Position numbers and translations under genes: made by a program. Shown here one piece after another: positions 17,897-24,330 of a stretch of DNA of 32,396 bases (position 1 is the stretch's first letter; each line of letters begins with the position of its first letter). The stretch is taken from NCBI GenBank assembly GCA_018698135.1, contig JABINZ010000240.1:1-32396 (forward strand), given 5' to 3'. Origin of the DNA: Bacteroidota bacterium. Lineage in GTDB: Bacteria; Bacteroidota; Bacteroidia; CAILMK01; JAAYUY01. A model generated the notes under the pieces. That model did no database searches, had not been told where the DNA came from, and was given only the letters and a program-made list of their open reading frames with translations.

Positions 17897-19243
17897 ATGA
17901 ATTCTTTTAGCAATTTAAATCTGACTAAATTCTTACAAAATGCTTTAGATGATTTAGGATTTAATACCCCTACACCAATTCAGACTGAAGCCTTTACTGT
18001 AATACGTTCAGGTAAAAATGTAGTGGGAATTGCTCAAACAGGCACTGGAAAGTCATTTGCCTATATGTTGCCAATGCTTCATGATTTCAAATTTTCACAA
18101 CAATTCATCCCCAGAATAATTGTTTTAGTACCAACAAGAGAATTGGTTTTACAAGTTGCAGAACAGTTTGAAAGCTTATGCACCTATATGAATGTGCGTG
18201 TTTTAGGCGTTTATGGAGGGACAAATATTAATACACAGAAACAATCAGTAGCTCAGGGAGTTGACGTGCTTATTGGTACTCCAGGACGATTATATGATTT
18301 GGCAGCTTGTGGCGTATTACAATTAAAAGGAGTGAAAAAGCTGGTCATTGATGAAGTCGATGTAATGCTGGATCTAGGTTTTCGATTTCAGCTGACTAAT
18401 ATTTTCGATCTTTTACCTGAAAAAAGGCAAAACCTAATGTTCTCGGCTACTATGACTGATGAAGTGGATGAACTTATCAATGAATTTTTTATTGCACCCA
18501 CTAAAATATCCATTGCAGTCAGTGGAACTCCGCTTGAAAATATAACACAGACTTGTTATCAGGTTCCCAATTTTTATACTAAAATAAATCTGCTTTCTCA
18601 TTTGTTAAAAGATAAAACTGAGTTTAGCAAAGTACTGGTATTTATGCCCAGTAAAAAAAGTGCAGACAAATTATATGATGCACTGGAAAGTATGTATGGC
18701 TCAGAAACCGGAGTAATTCATTCAAATAAATCGCAGAACTACAGAATACGATCAGTAGAGAAATTTAATAAAGGGAAAAACAGGATATTGATCAGTACCG
18801 ATGTGATGGCTCGCGGTCTGGATTTGGAACTAATCACACATGTGGTTAATTTCGATACACCTAATTTTCCAGAAAATTATATGCACAGAATTGGTCGAAC
18901 TGGAAGAGCAGAACAAGAAGGTAAATCAATCTTGTTTTATACGGAGCTTGAAACGGAAGCAAAAGAGGCTATTGAATCATTGATGTCTTATCAAATACCC
19001 CTGATTGATTTCCCTGAAGAAGTTGCTATCTCAAAAGAATTAACACCAGAAGAACGACCTAAAAGTGCTGCAGGCAAAAACCCTGGTCGTAATAAGAAGA
19101 TTTCAGTAAGTGGACCAAATACGCACGAAAAGAAGGACAAAAACAAAAAAATGAATCAAGGTGGTTCCTATCGAAGAGAGCTAGCCCAAAAATATAAAAA
19201 ACCTAAAACTAGGGGCGATAAGAAAAAGAATCGTAAAAAATAA
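17897..19243 (+). CDS. DEAD-box RNA helicase (DEVD variant)
   Basis: An ATP-dependent RNA helicase of 448 residues. Motifs in order: Q-motif TPTPIQ (24-29), Walker A AQTGTGKS (46-53), PTREL (79-83), GG, TPGR (128-131), motif II IDEVD (151-155), SAT (183-185), then the second RecA domain with STDVMARGLD (300-309) and HRIGRTGR (330-337). Motif II reads DEVD in place of DEAD; catalytic D and E are kept, and the variant occurs in other Bacteroidota helicases. The last 80 residues form a Lys/Arg-rich tail (KKDKNKKMNQGG..., KKPKTRGDKKKNRKK) for RNA binding. It likely acts in ribosome assembly or RNA decay, and cold response is suggested by the preceding cold-shock gene. Confidence 0.95.
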   Translation: MNSFSNLNLTKFLQNALDDLGFNTPTPIQTEAFTVIRSGKNVVGIAQTGTGKSFAYMLPMLHDFKFSQQFIPRIIVLVPTRELVLQVAEQFESLCTYMNVRVLGVYGGTNINTQKQSVAQGVDVLIGTPGRLYDLAACGVLQLKGVKKLVIDEVDVMLDLGFRFQLTNIFDLLPEKRQNLMFSATMTDEVDELINEFFIAPTKISIAVSGTPLENITQTCYQVPNFYTKINLLSHLLKDKTEFSKVLVFMPSKKSADKLYDALESMYGSETGVIHSNKSQNYRIRSVEKFNKGKNRILISTDVMARGLDLELITHVVNFDTPNFPENYMHRIGRTGRAEQEGKSILFYTELETEAKEAIESLMSYQIPLIDFPEEVAISKELTPEERPKSAAGKNPGRNKKISVSGPNTHEKKDKNKKMNQGGSYRRELAQKYKKPKTRGDKKKNRKK

Positions 19244-19373
19244 TTTTCAGGAATAATCCATGCATCAATTTGTATTTTCTTCATTCTAAATTGCAATACA
19301 ATTTTGAAAATTAAGCAACCAAAAACAGGCTTTATTACTCTATCTTTAATAAAACATTATTAATAAAAATATC

Positions 19374-20516
19374 ATGAAAAAAGTTTATTCTTTGCTCATC
19401 ATCATTGCTATTATCATTCTTTCAAGTTGCAGTAAAGATTCATCAATTGATTCATATTCAGGAGCCGACTTTGGCGATGATGGAGGCGATAGTACCGGAT
19501 ATGCTGGTTTAATTACAGCAGGAGAATGGAACGATTTGGATAATTGGGGTTTTTGGGATGATTTACTTGCTTTGAAGGATTACTCCTTGAAATCTGAATA
19601 TTGGGATTTTTATACAAATAACCGAGTTTCTGTGCTTCTTAAAGACAATAGTGGACTTGCAGTTTGTAATGTGCAAATTGACCTAAAATTCAAAAATGAT
19701 ATAGTATGGACTGCCAAAACTGATAATTTTGGTAAAGCTGAATTGTGGGTTGGATTATTTGATAAACAAACTTCAATAGATACAAAAGACTTGACTCTAT
19801 TTGTGAATAATATTCAAATATCAACAGCAGTCAAGCTATATAAAGATGGTGTAAATGAGTTGGTTACATCTCCTCAAGCATGTGGTAAAAAAGTTCAGCT
19901 CTCGTTTATTGTTGATGCAACAGGATCTATGGGTGATGAAATTGAATTTTTGAAAAAGGATTTGAAGGATGTGATAATGGATGTGGAAAACAACAATCCT
20001 GCATTAGACATTTATACATCCACTGTATTTTATAGAGATATAGGTGATGCATACGTTGTTAAGCATTCATCTTTTACAGATAATATTTCATCCACAATCA
20101 GTTATATCAATAATCAGAAATCTGCAGGAGGGGGCGATTTTCCTGAAGCTGTCCATACAGGTTTAAACGAGGCGATCAACAAATTAGATTGGTCAGATCA
20201 GGCATACACCAGAATAGCTTTTCTGCTTTTAGATGCACCACCTCATTACGATCCTCAAATTATTAGTGAAATTCATGAATTAATTAAGGAGAGTAGCAAA
20301 AAAGGAATCAAGATAATTCCTATTTCTGCAAGTGGAATAGATAAAGATACAGAATTTTTGTTACGTTTCTTTTCCATTTCAACAAATGGAACCTATGTTT
20401 TTATTACCAACCATAGCGGTATTGGCAATGATCACATTGAACCTACAGTTGGTAGCTATGAGGTGGAGTTTTTAAATGAATTAATGATTCGCTTAATCAA
20501 TAAATACACTGAATAA
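19374..20516 (+). CDS. Lipoprotein with von Willebrand factor A domain
   Basis: A protein of 380 residues. The lipoprotein signal peptide ends in LSSC with lipidated Cys19. An acidic linker follows (SYSGADFGDDGGDSTG), then the segment 'ITAGEWNDLDNWGFWDDLL' seen in Bacteroidota vWA lipoproteins. A carboxypeptidase-regulatory/Ig-like domain (about 83-155, 'NNRVSVLLKDNSGLAVCNVQIDLKFKND...AKTDNFGKAELWVGLF') precedes a vWA domain from about 174. The MIDAS motif is DATGSMG (181-187), with Asp, Ser and later Thr/Asp residues to hold a metal ion. It is anchored in a membrane, probably the outer one, and likely takes part in protein-protein contacts. It begins after a 130-base gap and ends before a weak terminator. 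Confidence 0.88.
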   Translation: MKKVYSLLIIIAIIILSSCSKDSSIDSYSGADFGDDGGDSTGYAGLITAGEWNDLDNWGFWDDLLALKDYSLKSEYWDFYTNNRVSVLLKDNSGLAVCNVQIDLKFKNDIVWTAKTDNFGKAELWVGLFDKQTSIDTKDLTLFVNNIQISTAVKLYKDGVNELVTSPQACGKKVQLSFIVDATGSMGDEIEFLKKDLKDVIMDVENNNPALDIYTSTVFYRDIGDAYVVKHSSFTDNISSTISYINNQKSAGGGDFPEAVHTGLNEAINKLDWSDQAYTRIAFLLLDAPPHYDPQIISEIHELIKESSKKGIKIIPISASGIDKDTEFLLRFFSISTNGTYVFITNHSGIGNDHIEPTVGSYEVEFLNELMIRLINKYTE

Positions 20517-20522
20517 GACGTG

Positions 20523-20553
20523 CTTAATAATTTCGGCATTAAGTGTATTTTTT
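20523..20553 (+). terminator. Weak possible terminator after vWA lipoprotein gene
   Basis: CTTAAT (20523-20528) pairs with ATTAAG (20538-20543) around a TTCGG-containing loop, followed by TGTATTTTTTATTT. The stem is short and A/T-only apart from its closing pair. Confidence 0.4.
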
Positions 20554-20578
20554 ATTTACTTTCAAAAATTGATCAAAA

Positions 20579-21181
20579 GTGATTGACAAAAATATTAAGA
20601 AACTGTGGGATTGGTTCATTAAGCATGAAAAACAAATTCGTAAGAGTATTGAAGATGAATCAGCTACCGAACAACAATTGGTTACTGATCAACTCAATAA
20701 TTTAGTATTGGAATTAGGTATGTTTACTTGGGAAGTAGCACCTGGGGAAACCAAACCTTGGTCGTTTCTTATTTCTCCTAATGGAGATGCTGAACTATTA
20801 GTGAAAAGCAAAAAAATAATTCACGAAGCTCCTGATTTGAAGGATTGGGCGTTTTATTTTGCCAGACAAGCAAAACTGTGGGATCAAAAATTACTACTAT
20901 ACGATAGTGTGATGGATGAACAGGAAGTTGATGCAAGCAAATGGAAGTTTGTTAAAATAGAAAAGCAAAGAGCAAAGTGTGATTTAATAATAGAAGCGTT
21001 AAATATGGCACATATTGATGAGGAAACCCTTAATAAAGCTGCTCATATGCTTGTTGTTAATGAAATTGGGGAAGAAACAAAAATTAATAAAATTGCTTCT
21101 ATTGAAGTTGTTCGGAAAATTCCTGCACAATATGAATCAAATAGGGCAGATATTACTGTATTGCGAAAAGAATTGTATTAA
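20579..21181 (+). CDS. Hypothetical soluble protein (immunity-like superfamily resemblance)
   Basis: A protein of 200 residues, no signal peptide or membrane segment. The N-terminus 'KKLWDWFIKHEKQIRKSI' and middle 'TWEVAPGETKPWSFLISPNGDAELLVKSKKIIHEAPDLKDWAFYFARQAKLWDQ' follow the pattern of a widespread bacterial family (WxWF..., elviSpnG..., ...AP.L.dW.f...r) sometimes found as immunity-like genes. I have no firm family name and no toxin gene is adjacent. The start is GTG at 20579, preceded by TCAAAA; the motif with Trp at residue 10 must be included, and the first in-frame ATG (near residue 48) would cut it off. The final TAA overlaps the ATG of the next gene (TAATG), so translation is coupled to the membrane protein downstream. 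Confidence 0.7.
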   Translation: MIDKNIKKLWDWFIKHEKQIRKSIEDESATEQQLVTDQLNNLVLELGMFTWEVAPGETKPWSFLISPNGDAELLVKSKKIIHEAPDLKDWAFYFARQAKLWDQKLLLYDSVMDEQEVDASKWKFVKIEKQRAKCDLIIEALNMAHIDEETLNKAAHMLVVNEIGEETKINKIASIEVVRKIPAQYESNRADITVLRKELY

Positions 21182-21666
21182 TGGAAAAGCTGCACAAACA
21201 ACTTCGAAAAAAGATACGAATTTGGATTATCTTCTTTATCATAGCGCTTGTTTTGAGTGGGATTACTGCCTTTCCGATTGAAATGCAATTAAAGCTAGCG
21301 GTCAAATATTTGACATTTTTACCTGCTTTTCTTTATGCTTGGATCAATGAAGTGTATATTGGTATCAACTCAACCAATGCAAATTTTCCTTTTCTAGCTT
21401 ATGGAACCGATTGGCTTGCTTTTGCACATATAGTAATTGCAGTTGCGTTTGTTGGTCCATTAAAAGATCCTGTAAAGAATATCTGGGTCATACAATTCGG
21501 GATGATTGCCTGCTTAATGGTTATTCCTTTGGCTTTAATAGCTGGAGCCATTAGAGATATTCCTTTTTTCTGGAGAATGATTGATTGTTCATTTGGTGTA
21601 TTTGGTATTATTCCTCTCTATATTGTTTACAAATACATTAAAAAATTAGAGCATATTCGATGCTAA
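21181..21666 (+). CDS. Integral membrane protein of unknown function
   Basis: A protein of 161 residues with about four membrane segments (roughly 12-30, 38-57, 77-95 and 104-126) and a C-terminal hydrophobic stretch 'CSFGVFGIIPLYIVYKYIKKL'. The N-terminus is basic (MEKLHKQLRKKIR). I do not recognise the family. It overlaps the previous gene by one base (TAATG), so the two are co-translated and possibly form a soluble/membrane pair. It is convergent with the minus-strand ARPP-1-like gene. Confidence 0.78.
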   Translation: MEKLHKQLRKKIRIWIIFFIIALVLSGITAFPIEMQLKLAVKYLTFLPAFLYAWINEVYIGINSTNANFPFLAYGTDWLAFAHIVIAVAFVGPLKDPVKNIWVIQFGMIACLMVIPLALIAGAIRDIPFFWRMIDCSFGVFGIIPLYIVYKYIKKLEHIRC

Positions 21667-21749
21667 CAAAGCAGAGTGTTTTTCAGGTGACTCTGATGTT
21701 CGTTCTTCAGTTGTTTTAACTTTTCCCCTCATCTGGTCTCTCAAAGATG

Positions 21750-21885
21750 AAGTTCAATGTCTCAGTGTCACTCAGCTTTATTGCTTTATGTCTTTTGCTT
21801 TGTAAAAGTGGAGACACTGAGGGGACAGAAGTTCAATCCCTCAGTGTCACACAGTTTTTTGTATTGTAAAAATGGAGAAACTGAT
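21750..21885. repeat. Duplicated palindromic intergenic element
   Basis: Two related units lie head to tail. Unit 1 (21750-21822) and unit 2 (21829-21885) both begin AAGTTCAAT, continue YCTCAGTGTCAC-CAG and end TTGTAAAA-TGGAGA-ACTGA. Unit 1 is itself palindromic: CTCAGTGTC (21761-21769) with GACACTGAG (21813-21821). The right arm of unit 1 also pairs perfectly over 11 bases with unit 2: GACACTGAGGG (21813-21823) with CCCTCAGTGTC (21838-21848), loop 14 bases. The right arm of unit 2 is degraded. The element fills the gap between two convergent genes and could act as a two-way terminator; it may also be a dispersed genomic repeat. Confidence 0.75.
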
Positions 21886-21908
21886 GCTTAAGATGGCGAT
21901 TTGGAATT

Positions 21909-22844
21909 CTAAAATACAGAAATATGAACTTTCATATTTTCATGCATAAACACATCTCCATTTTTACGTAAGGATTCTTCCTGTTTGCTTTCATCTTTTA
22001 GGAAAGCTTCCAGATACTTAGTGATTTCGGTCATTGTAATCGTCACTGTAGATCCATTAGAGATAGCCTCAGTAATGTAAGAGTGTAAAAGATTGTTATA
22101 GGCATTTTTAAAAATATCATGTGTCGCAAATATATCACAACCAATTACTTTATTACCTGAAACTGCAATCATCCCTACAACAGTAGGATCATGATCCCAT
22201 GCCGAGTGGAAGACTGATAAATATGCTTGCATCTTATCCTTGTATTCTTTCGATTTTTCCAAGGCAGTATAAGCTCCTGTACTTGAACTTACACCATTGC
22301 TGGAATTAACTTGGCTGACGTTCGACCATACTTCGCCCTGATTTTTACTAATTACAGCAGCTTTTCTTACATTCTGACTCACACCATTTGAATAGCCTTC
22401 AAATTTTGTCCCTGATTCCTGAGCCGACCATCTGCCACGCTCAACACAAAAAGCTGAAATGTTTTTCTTTTCACCCGCTAGGATAATAACGTCTGAACCG
22501 ATAATTCGGTCTTGTTTACCTCCCTTGATAATTTCTCCAGCCATCAGGTAAATGGTTTCCTTCGAGATATTTTGTGCGTATAAGGTATTAACAGTCCCTG
22601 AAGTGCTTACTTCTGTTACAACAATCTTGTTAAGCCTGATTGCGGATTCCAGATTGGTGAATTTACTGATGTCTTTATGAGCCGCTGTAAATACCTTATT
22701 GGCTTTAATGGGGTAAATCTTAATAAGATTGTCTGTTGAAGTTCTCAATTCCAGATATTGGGGTTGAAGATTTTGCAAATTATACTGTGCATGCAGACTC
22801 AGAACGGCCATTATCAGTAATAGTAGTATGCTTATTTTTTTCAT
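21909..22844 (-). CDS. Secreted ARPP-1-like domain protein (DUF6569)
   Basis: A protein of 311 residues with signal peptide MKKISILLLLIMAVLSLHA-Q, so exported. The mature part shows the ARPP-1/DUF6569 signature: 'YAQNISKETIYLMAGEIIKGGKQDRIIGSDVIILAGEKKNISAFCVERGRW' (about 90-140). This corresponds to the family pattern of a '.D GE.. G.KQ.R......v...g....i...CVE.GRW' strand-turn block. The family was named for association with ADP-ribosylglycohydrolase and rhodanese-phosphatase proteins; no molecular activity is established as far as I know. The C-terminal half contains 'VVGMIAVSGNKVIGCDIFATHDIFKNAYNNLLHSYITEAI', also typical. It lies 47 bases after the SIMPL-like gene on the same strand. Cys and Trp in the CVERGRW block are intact. 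Confidence 0.8.
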   Translation of the reverse strand: MKKISILLLLIMAVLSLHAQYNLQNLQPQYLELRTSTDNLIKIYPIKANKVFTAAHKDISKFTNLESAIRLNKIVVTEVSTSGTVNTLYAQNISKETIYLMAGEIIKGGKQDRIIGSDVIILAGEKKNISAFCVERGRWSAQESGTKFEGYSNGVSQNVRKAAVISKNQGEVWSNVSQVNSSNGVSSSTGAYTALEKSKEYKDKMQAYLSVFHSAWDHDPTVVGMIAVSGNKVIGCDIFATHDIFKNAYNNLLHSYITEAISNGSTVTITMTEITKYLEAFLKDESKQEESLRKNGDVFMHENMKVHISVF

Positions 22845-22891
22845 GATTTTGATTTTAATATTTGAATAAATTTCAAAGGTTTAAATGGTCC

Positions 22892-23959
22892 TTATCTTTT
22901 CTTAAACAAGCCTTTTTTTGCCCGCTCTTCGTTTTCTTTTTTCCTTTTGTTTTCAATTTCTTTGCGGTCGTCCCATGCCTTTTTATTTGTTGATGAGTAC
23001 CTTACTTTTAACGTATAAAAGAACTGGATTCTTGGAGCGACAAAGTCAGCATTCATAACCCTGTCAAATTGATTGTAAGGGATTTTGTTATAATAAATGG
23101 TCTCTTTCTTTTCCGTATGATTTACAATAAACCTAGTTTCATCTTCGTCTTTATCGTAGTTATTTATATTAACCTTTTGATTACTTCCACTAACGTAAAC
23201 ATTTACCGCACGGTCTTTTCTTTTCTTGGCAATTCTTACTTCTTCAATTGAACTCCCCGTATTGAATGCTGTATAACTTGCATATCTCTCCAATGGATAG
23301 GCTACATTAAAACCGTCCGACATATTTTCAACCTCCAGATGAAGTCCCATTTTTTCATATAGTTTTTCTTTCATTTTAATAACCAGACTGGCAGCTTCCA
23401 TTAATGAGTCATATACCGCCTCAATATTTGACAAATTGTAGTCAACTTTTACAATGTCATAAATTTCAGCTTTAGCAACGTGAGAGATGATTTCAGAAAG
23501 CTTATCATGATTATAGAAAATAACATGGATGTTTTTCTTCATTTGAAAACCTGTGGGTATTTCATTTGCTGTATGGCTAAATTTCTTCTTCTCAAGCTTT
23601 ATGGAATAAGTGGGTAGCATTGAAATTACATCAATATGGATATCACTAGCTTTAATACCCATTTGTTTCAATCCATTTTCAACCATGGCTAACCGAATAT
23701 TCAATAGTGAATCTGTTTCAGTAGCCGTTTTCCCATTTTGTGTTGCACTAAATATGGCAACATAACTTGTTGGCTTCATGTTTATTAATACATCGGCCTG
23801 CAGAATAACATTTCGATTATCAGGTGCACTTATATTTACAAGTACTCTTTGTGGTTTAACCGCTTGAGGATTGTTGTAAATTACATTTCCTGCTGATTGT
23901 CCGAAGCTTGCATTTGCAATTAGTAGTGCCAGAACGCCTAAAATAATTTTTGTTTTCAT
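22892..23959 (-). CDS. Secreted SIMPL (DUF541)-like protein
   Basis: A protein of 355 residues with signal peptide MKTKIILGVLALLIANASFG-Q. Residues about 35-230 follow the SIMPL/DUF541 layout: 'VLINMKPTSYVAIFSATQNGKTATETDSLLNIRLAMVENGLKQMGIKASDIHIDVISMLPTYSI' (strand, helix with xLL.xxxAxVxxGLKxxGI, then D.....S..P.Y), followed by 'GFQMKKNIHVIFYNHDKLSEIISHVAKAEIYDIVKVDYNLSNIEAVYDSLMEAAS'. SIMPL proteins are periplasmic or outer-membrane, with loose links to stress and cell-surface signalling. The last 100 residues are basic and unassigned (ending KKGLFKKR). It is first of a two-gene minus-strand operon with the ARPP-1-like gene, divergent from the LytS/LytTR system. Confidence 0.75.
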   Translation of the reverse strand: MKTKIILGVLALLIANASFGQSAGNVIYNNPQAVKPQRVLVNISAPDNRNVILQADVLINMKPTSYVAIFSATQNGKTATETDSLLNIRLAMVENGLKQMGIKASDIHIDVISMLPTYSIKLEKKKFSHTANEIPTGFQMKKNIHVIFYNHDKLSEIISHVAKAEIYDIVKVDYNLSNIEAVYDSLMEAASLVIKMKEKLYEKMGLHLEVENMSDGFNVAYPLERYASYTAFNTGSSIEEVRIAKKRKDRAVNVYVSGSNQKVNINNYDKDEDETRFIVNHTEKKETIYYNKIPYNQFDRVMNADFVAPRIQFFYTLKVRYSSTNKKAWDDRKEIENKRKKENEERAKKGLFKKR

Positions 23960-24003
23960 TTGTTTTTTTTAAAATTGAATAAAATTTAATTTCGATTTTG
24001 AAT

Positions 24004-24030
24004 CAAAACTAAGGGGCAAATCAGCTTCAA
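24004..24030 (-). promoter_or_regulatory. Candidate promoter of the SIMPL / ARPP-1 operon
   Basis: On the minus strand TTG (24030-24028) and TAGTTTTG (24011-24004) form a -33/-7 pair of Bacteroidota type; the -7 box is an exact TAnnTTTG. The spacer of 16 bases is one short of the 17-23 usually quoted. It would give a leader of about 40 bases before the ATG at 23959, and the TTAGG boxes lie immediately upstream. Confidence 0.5.
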
Positions 24031-24041
24031 AAAAGCTACTT

Positions 24042-24088
24042 TTAGGGAGGACAATAAAGGAGTTAGGCTAGGGGGGATTTTTATTAGG
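24042..24088 (+). repeat. Three TTAGG boxes phased at 21 bases
   Basis: TTAGGG begins at 24042, TTAGGC at 24063 and TTAGGC at 24084: exact 21-base steps, i.e. the same face of the helix. The flanks share A/T before the box. The cluster lies directly upstream of the candidate SIMPL promoter. Direct repeats about 21 bases apart are the usual operator form of LytTR regulators, one of which is encoded in the divergent operon. Confidence 0.6.
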
Positions 24089-24194
24089 CAAAAAAAAATA
24101 GCATGTTTTATTATTGTGAAATTGGAACTCAATGATAGATGGAGTCGGTAGTCAGAAAAGCATGTTGCATGAAAAAACTGAGAAAAACTAGCAA

Positions 24195-24220
24195 TTAGGT
24201 AAGCCCCTAATCCAATTAGG
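24195..24220 (+). repeat. Two TTAGG boxes phased at 21 bases
   Basis: CAATTAGGT (box from 24195) and CAATTAGGC (box from 24216) are direct repeats exactly 21 bases apart. CCTAAT between them also makes a small palindrome with the second (CCTAAT-CCA-ATTAGG, 24206-24220). They are on the side of the spacer nearest the LytS/LytTR operon, about 110-135 bases from its ATG. The rest of the 371-base spacer 23960-24330 holds no gene that I can support. Confidence 0.55.
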
Positions 24221-24277
24221 CAAATAGAGTGTAGGTTGAGGGAAAGCATGATTCCATTGAGCTAAATACCTCTGAAA

Positions 24278-24310
24278 TTGAAACTAGCTCTGAATAATTT
24301 GTTACTTTTA
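24278..24310 (+). promoter_or_regulatory. Candidate promoter of the LytS/LytTR operon
   Basis: TTG (24278-24280) and TACTTTTA (24303-24310; one mismatch to TAnnTTTG) are 22 bases apart, and the ATG follows 20 bases later. The call is by eye. Confidence 0.38.
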
Positions 24311-24330
24311 CTTGGTCAAACAAGAAGCGC

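Noticed and set aside
18349-18363. DEVD instead of DEAD as a sign of an inactive helicase
   Set aside because: The catalytic Asp and Glu and all other motifs are intact, and the variant is found in other Bacteroidota helicases.
21015-21281. Open frame on the plus strand over the join of two genes
   Set aside because: It overlaps both real genes in another frame; lysine/leucine-rich frame-shifted shadow without own signal.
23986-24249. Open frame of 87 codons on the minus strand in the divergent spacer
   Set aside because: It lies over the TTAGG boxes and the candidate SIMPL promoter, shows no family resemblance, and its Leu/Ser-rich composition fits chance in A/T-rich DNA.
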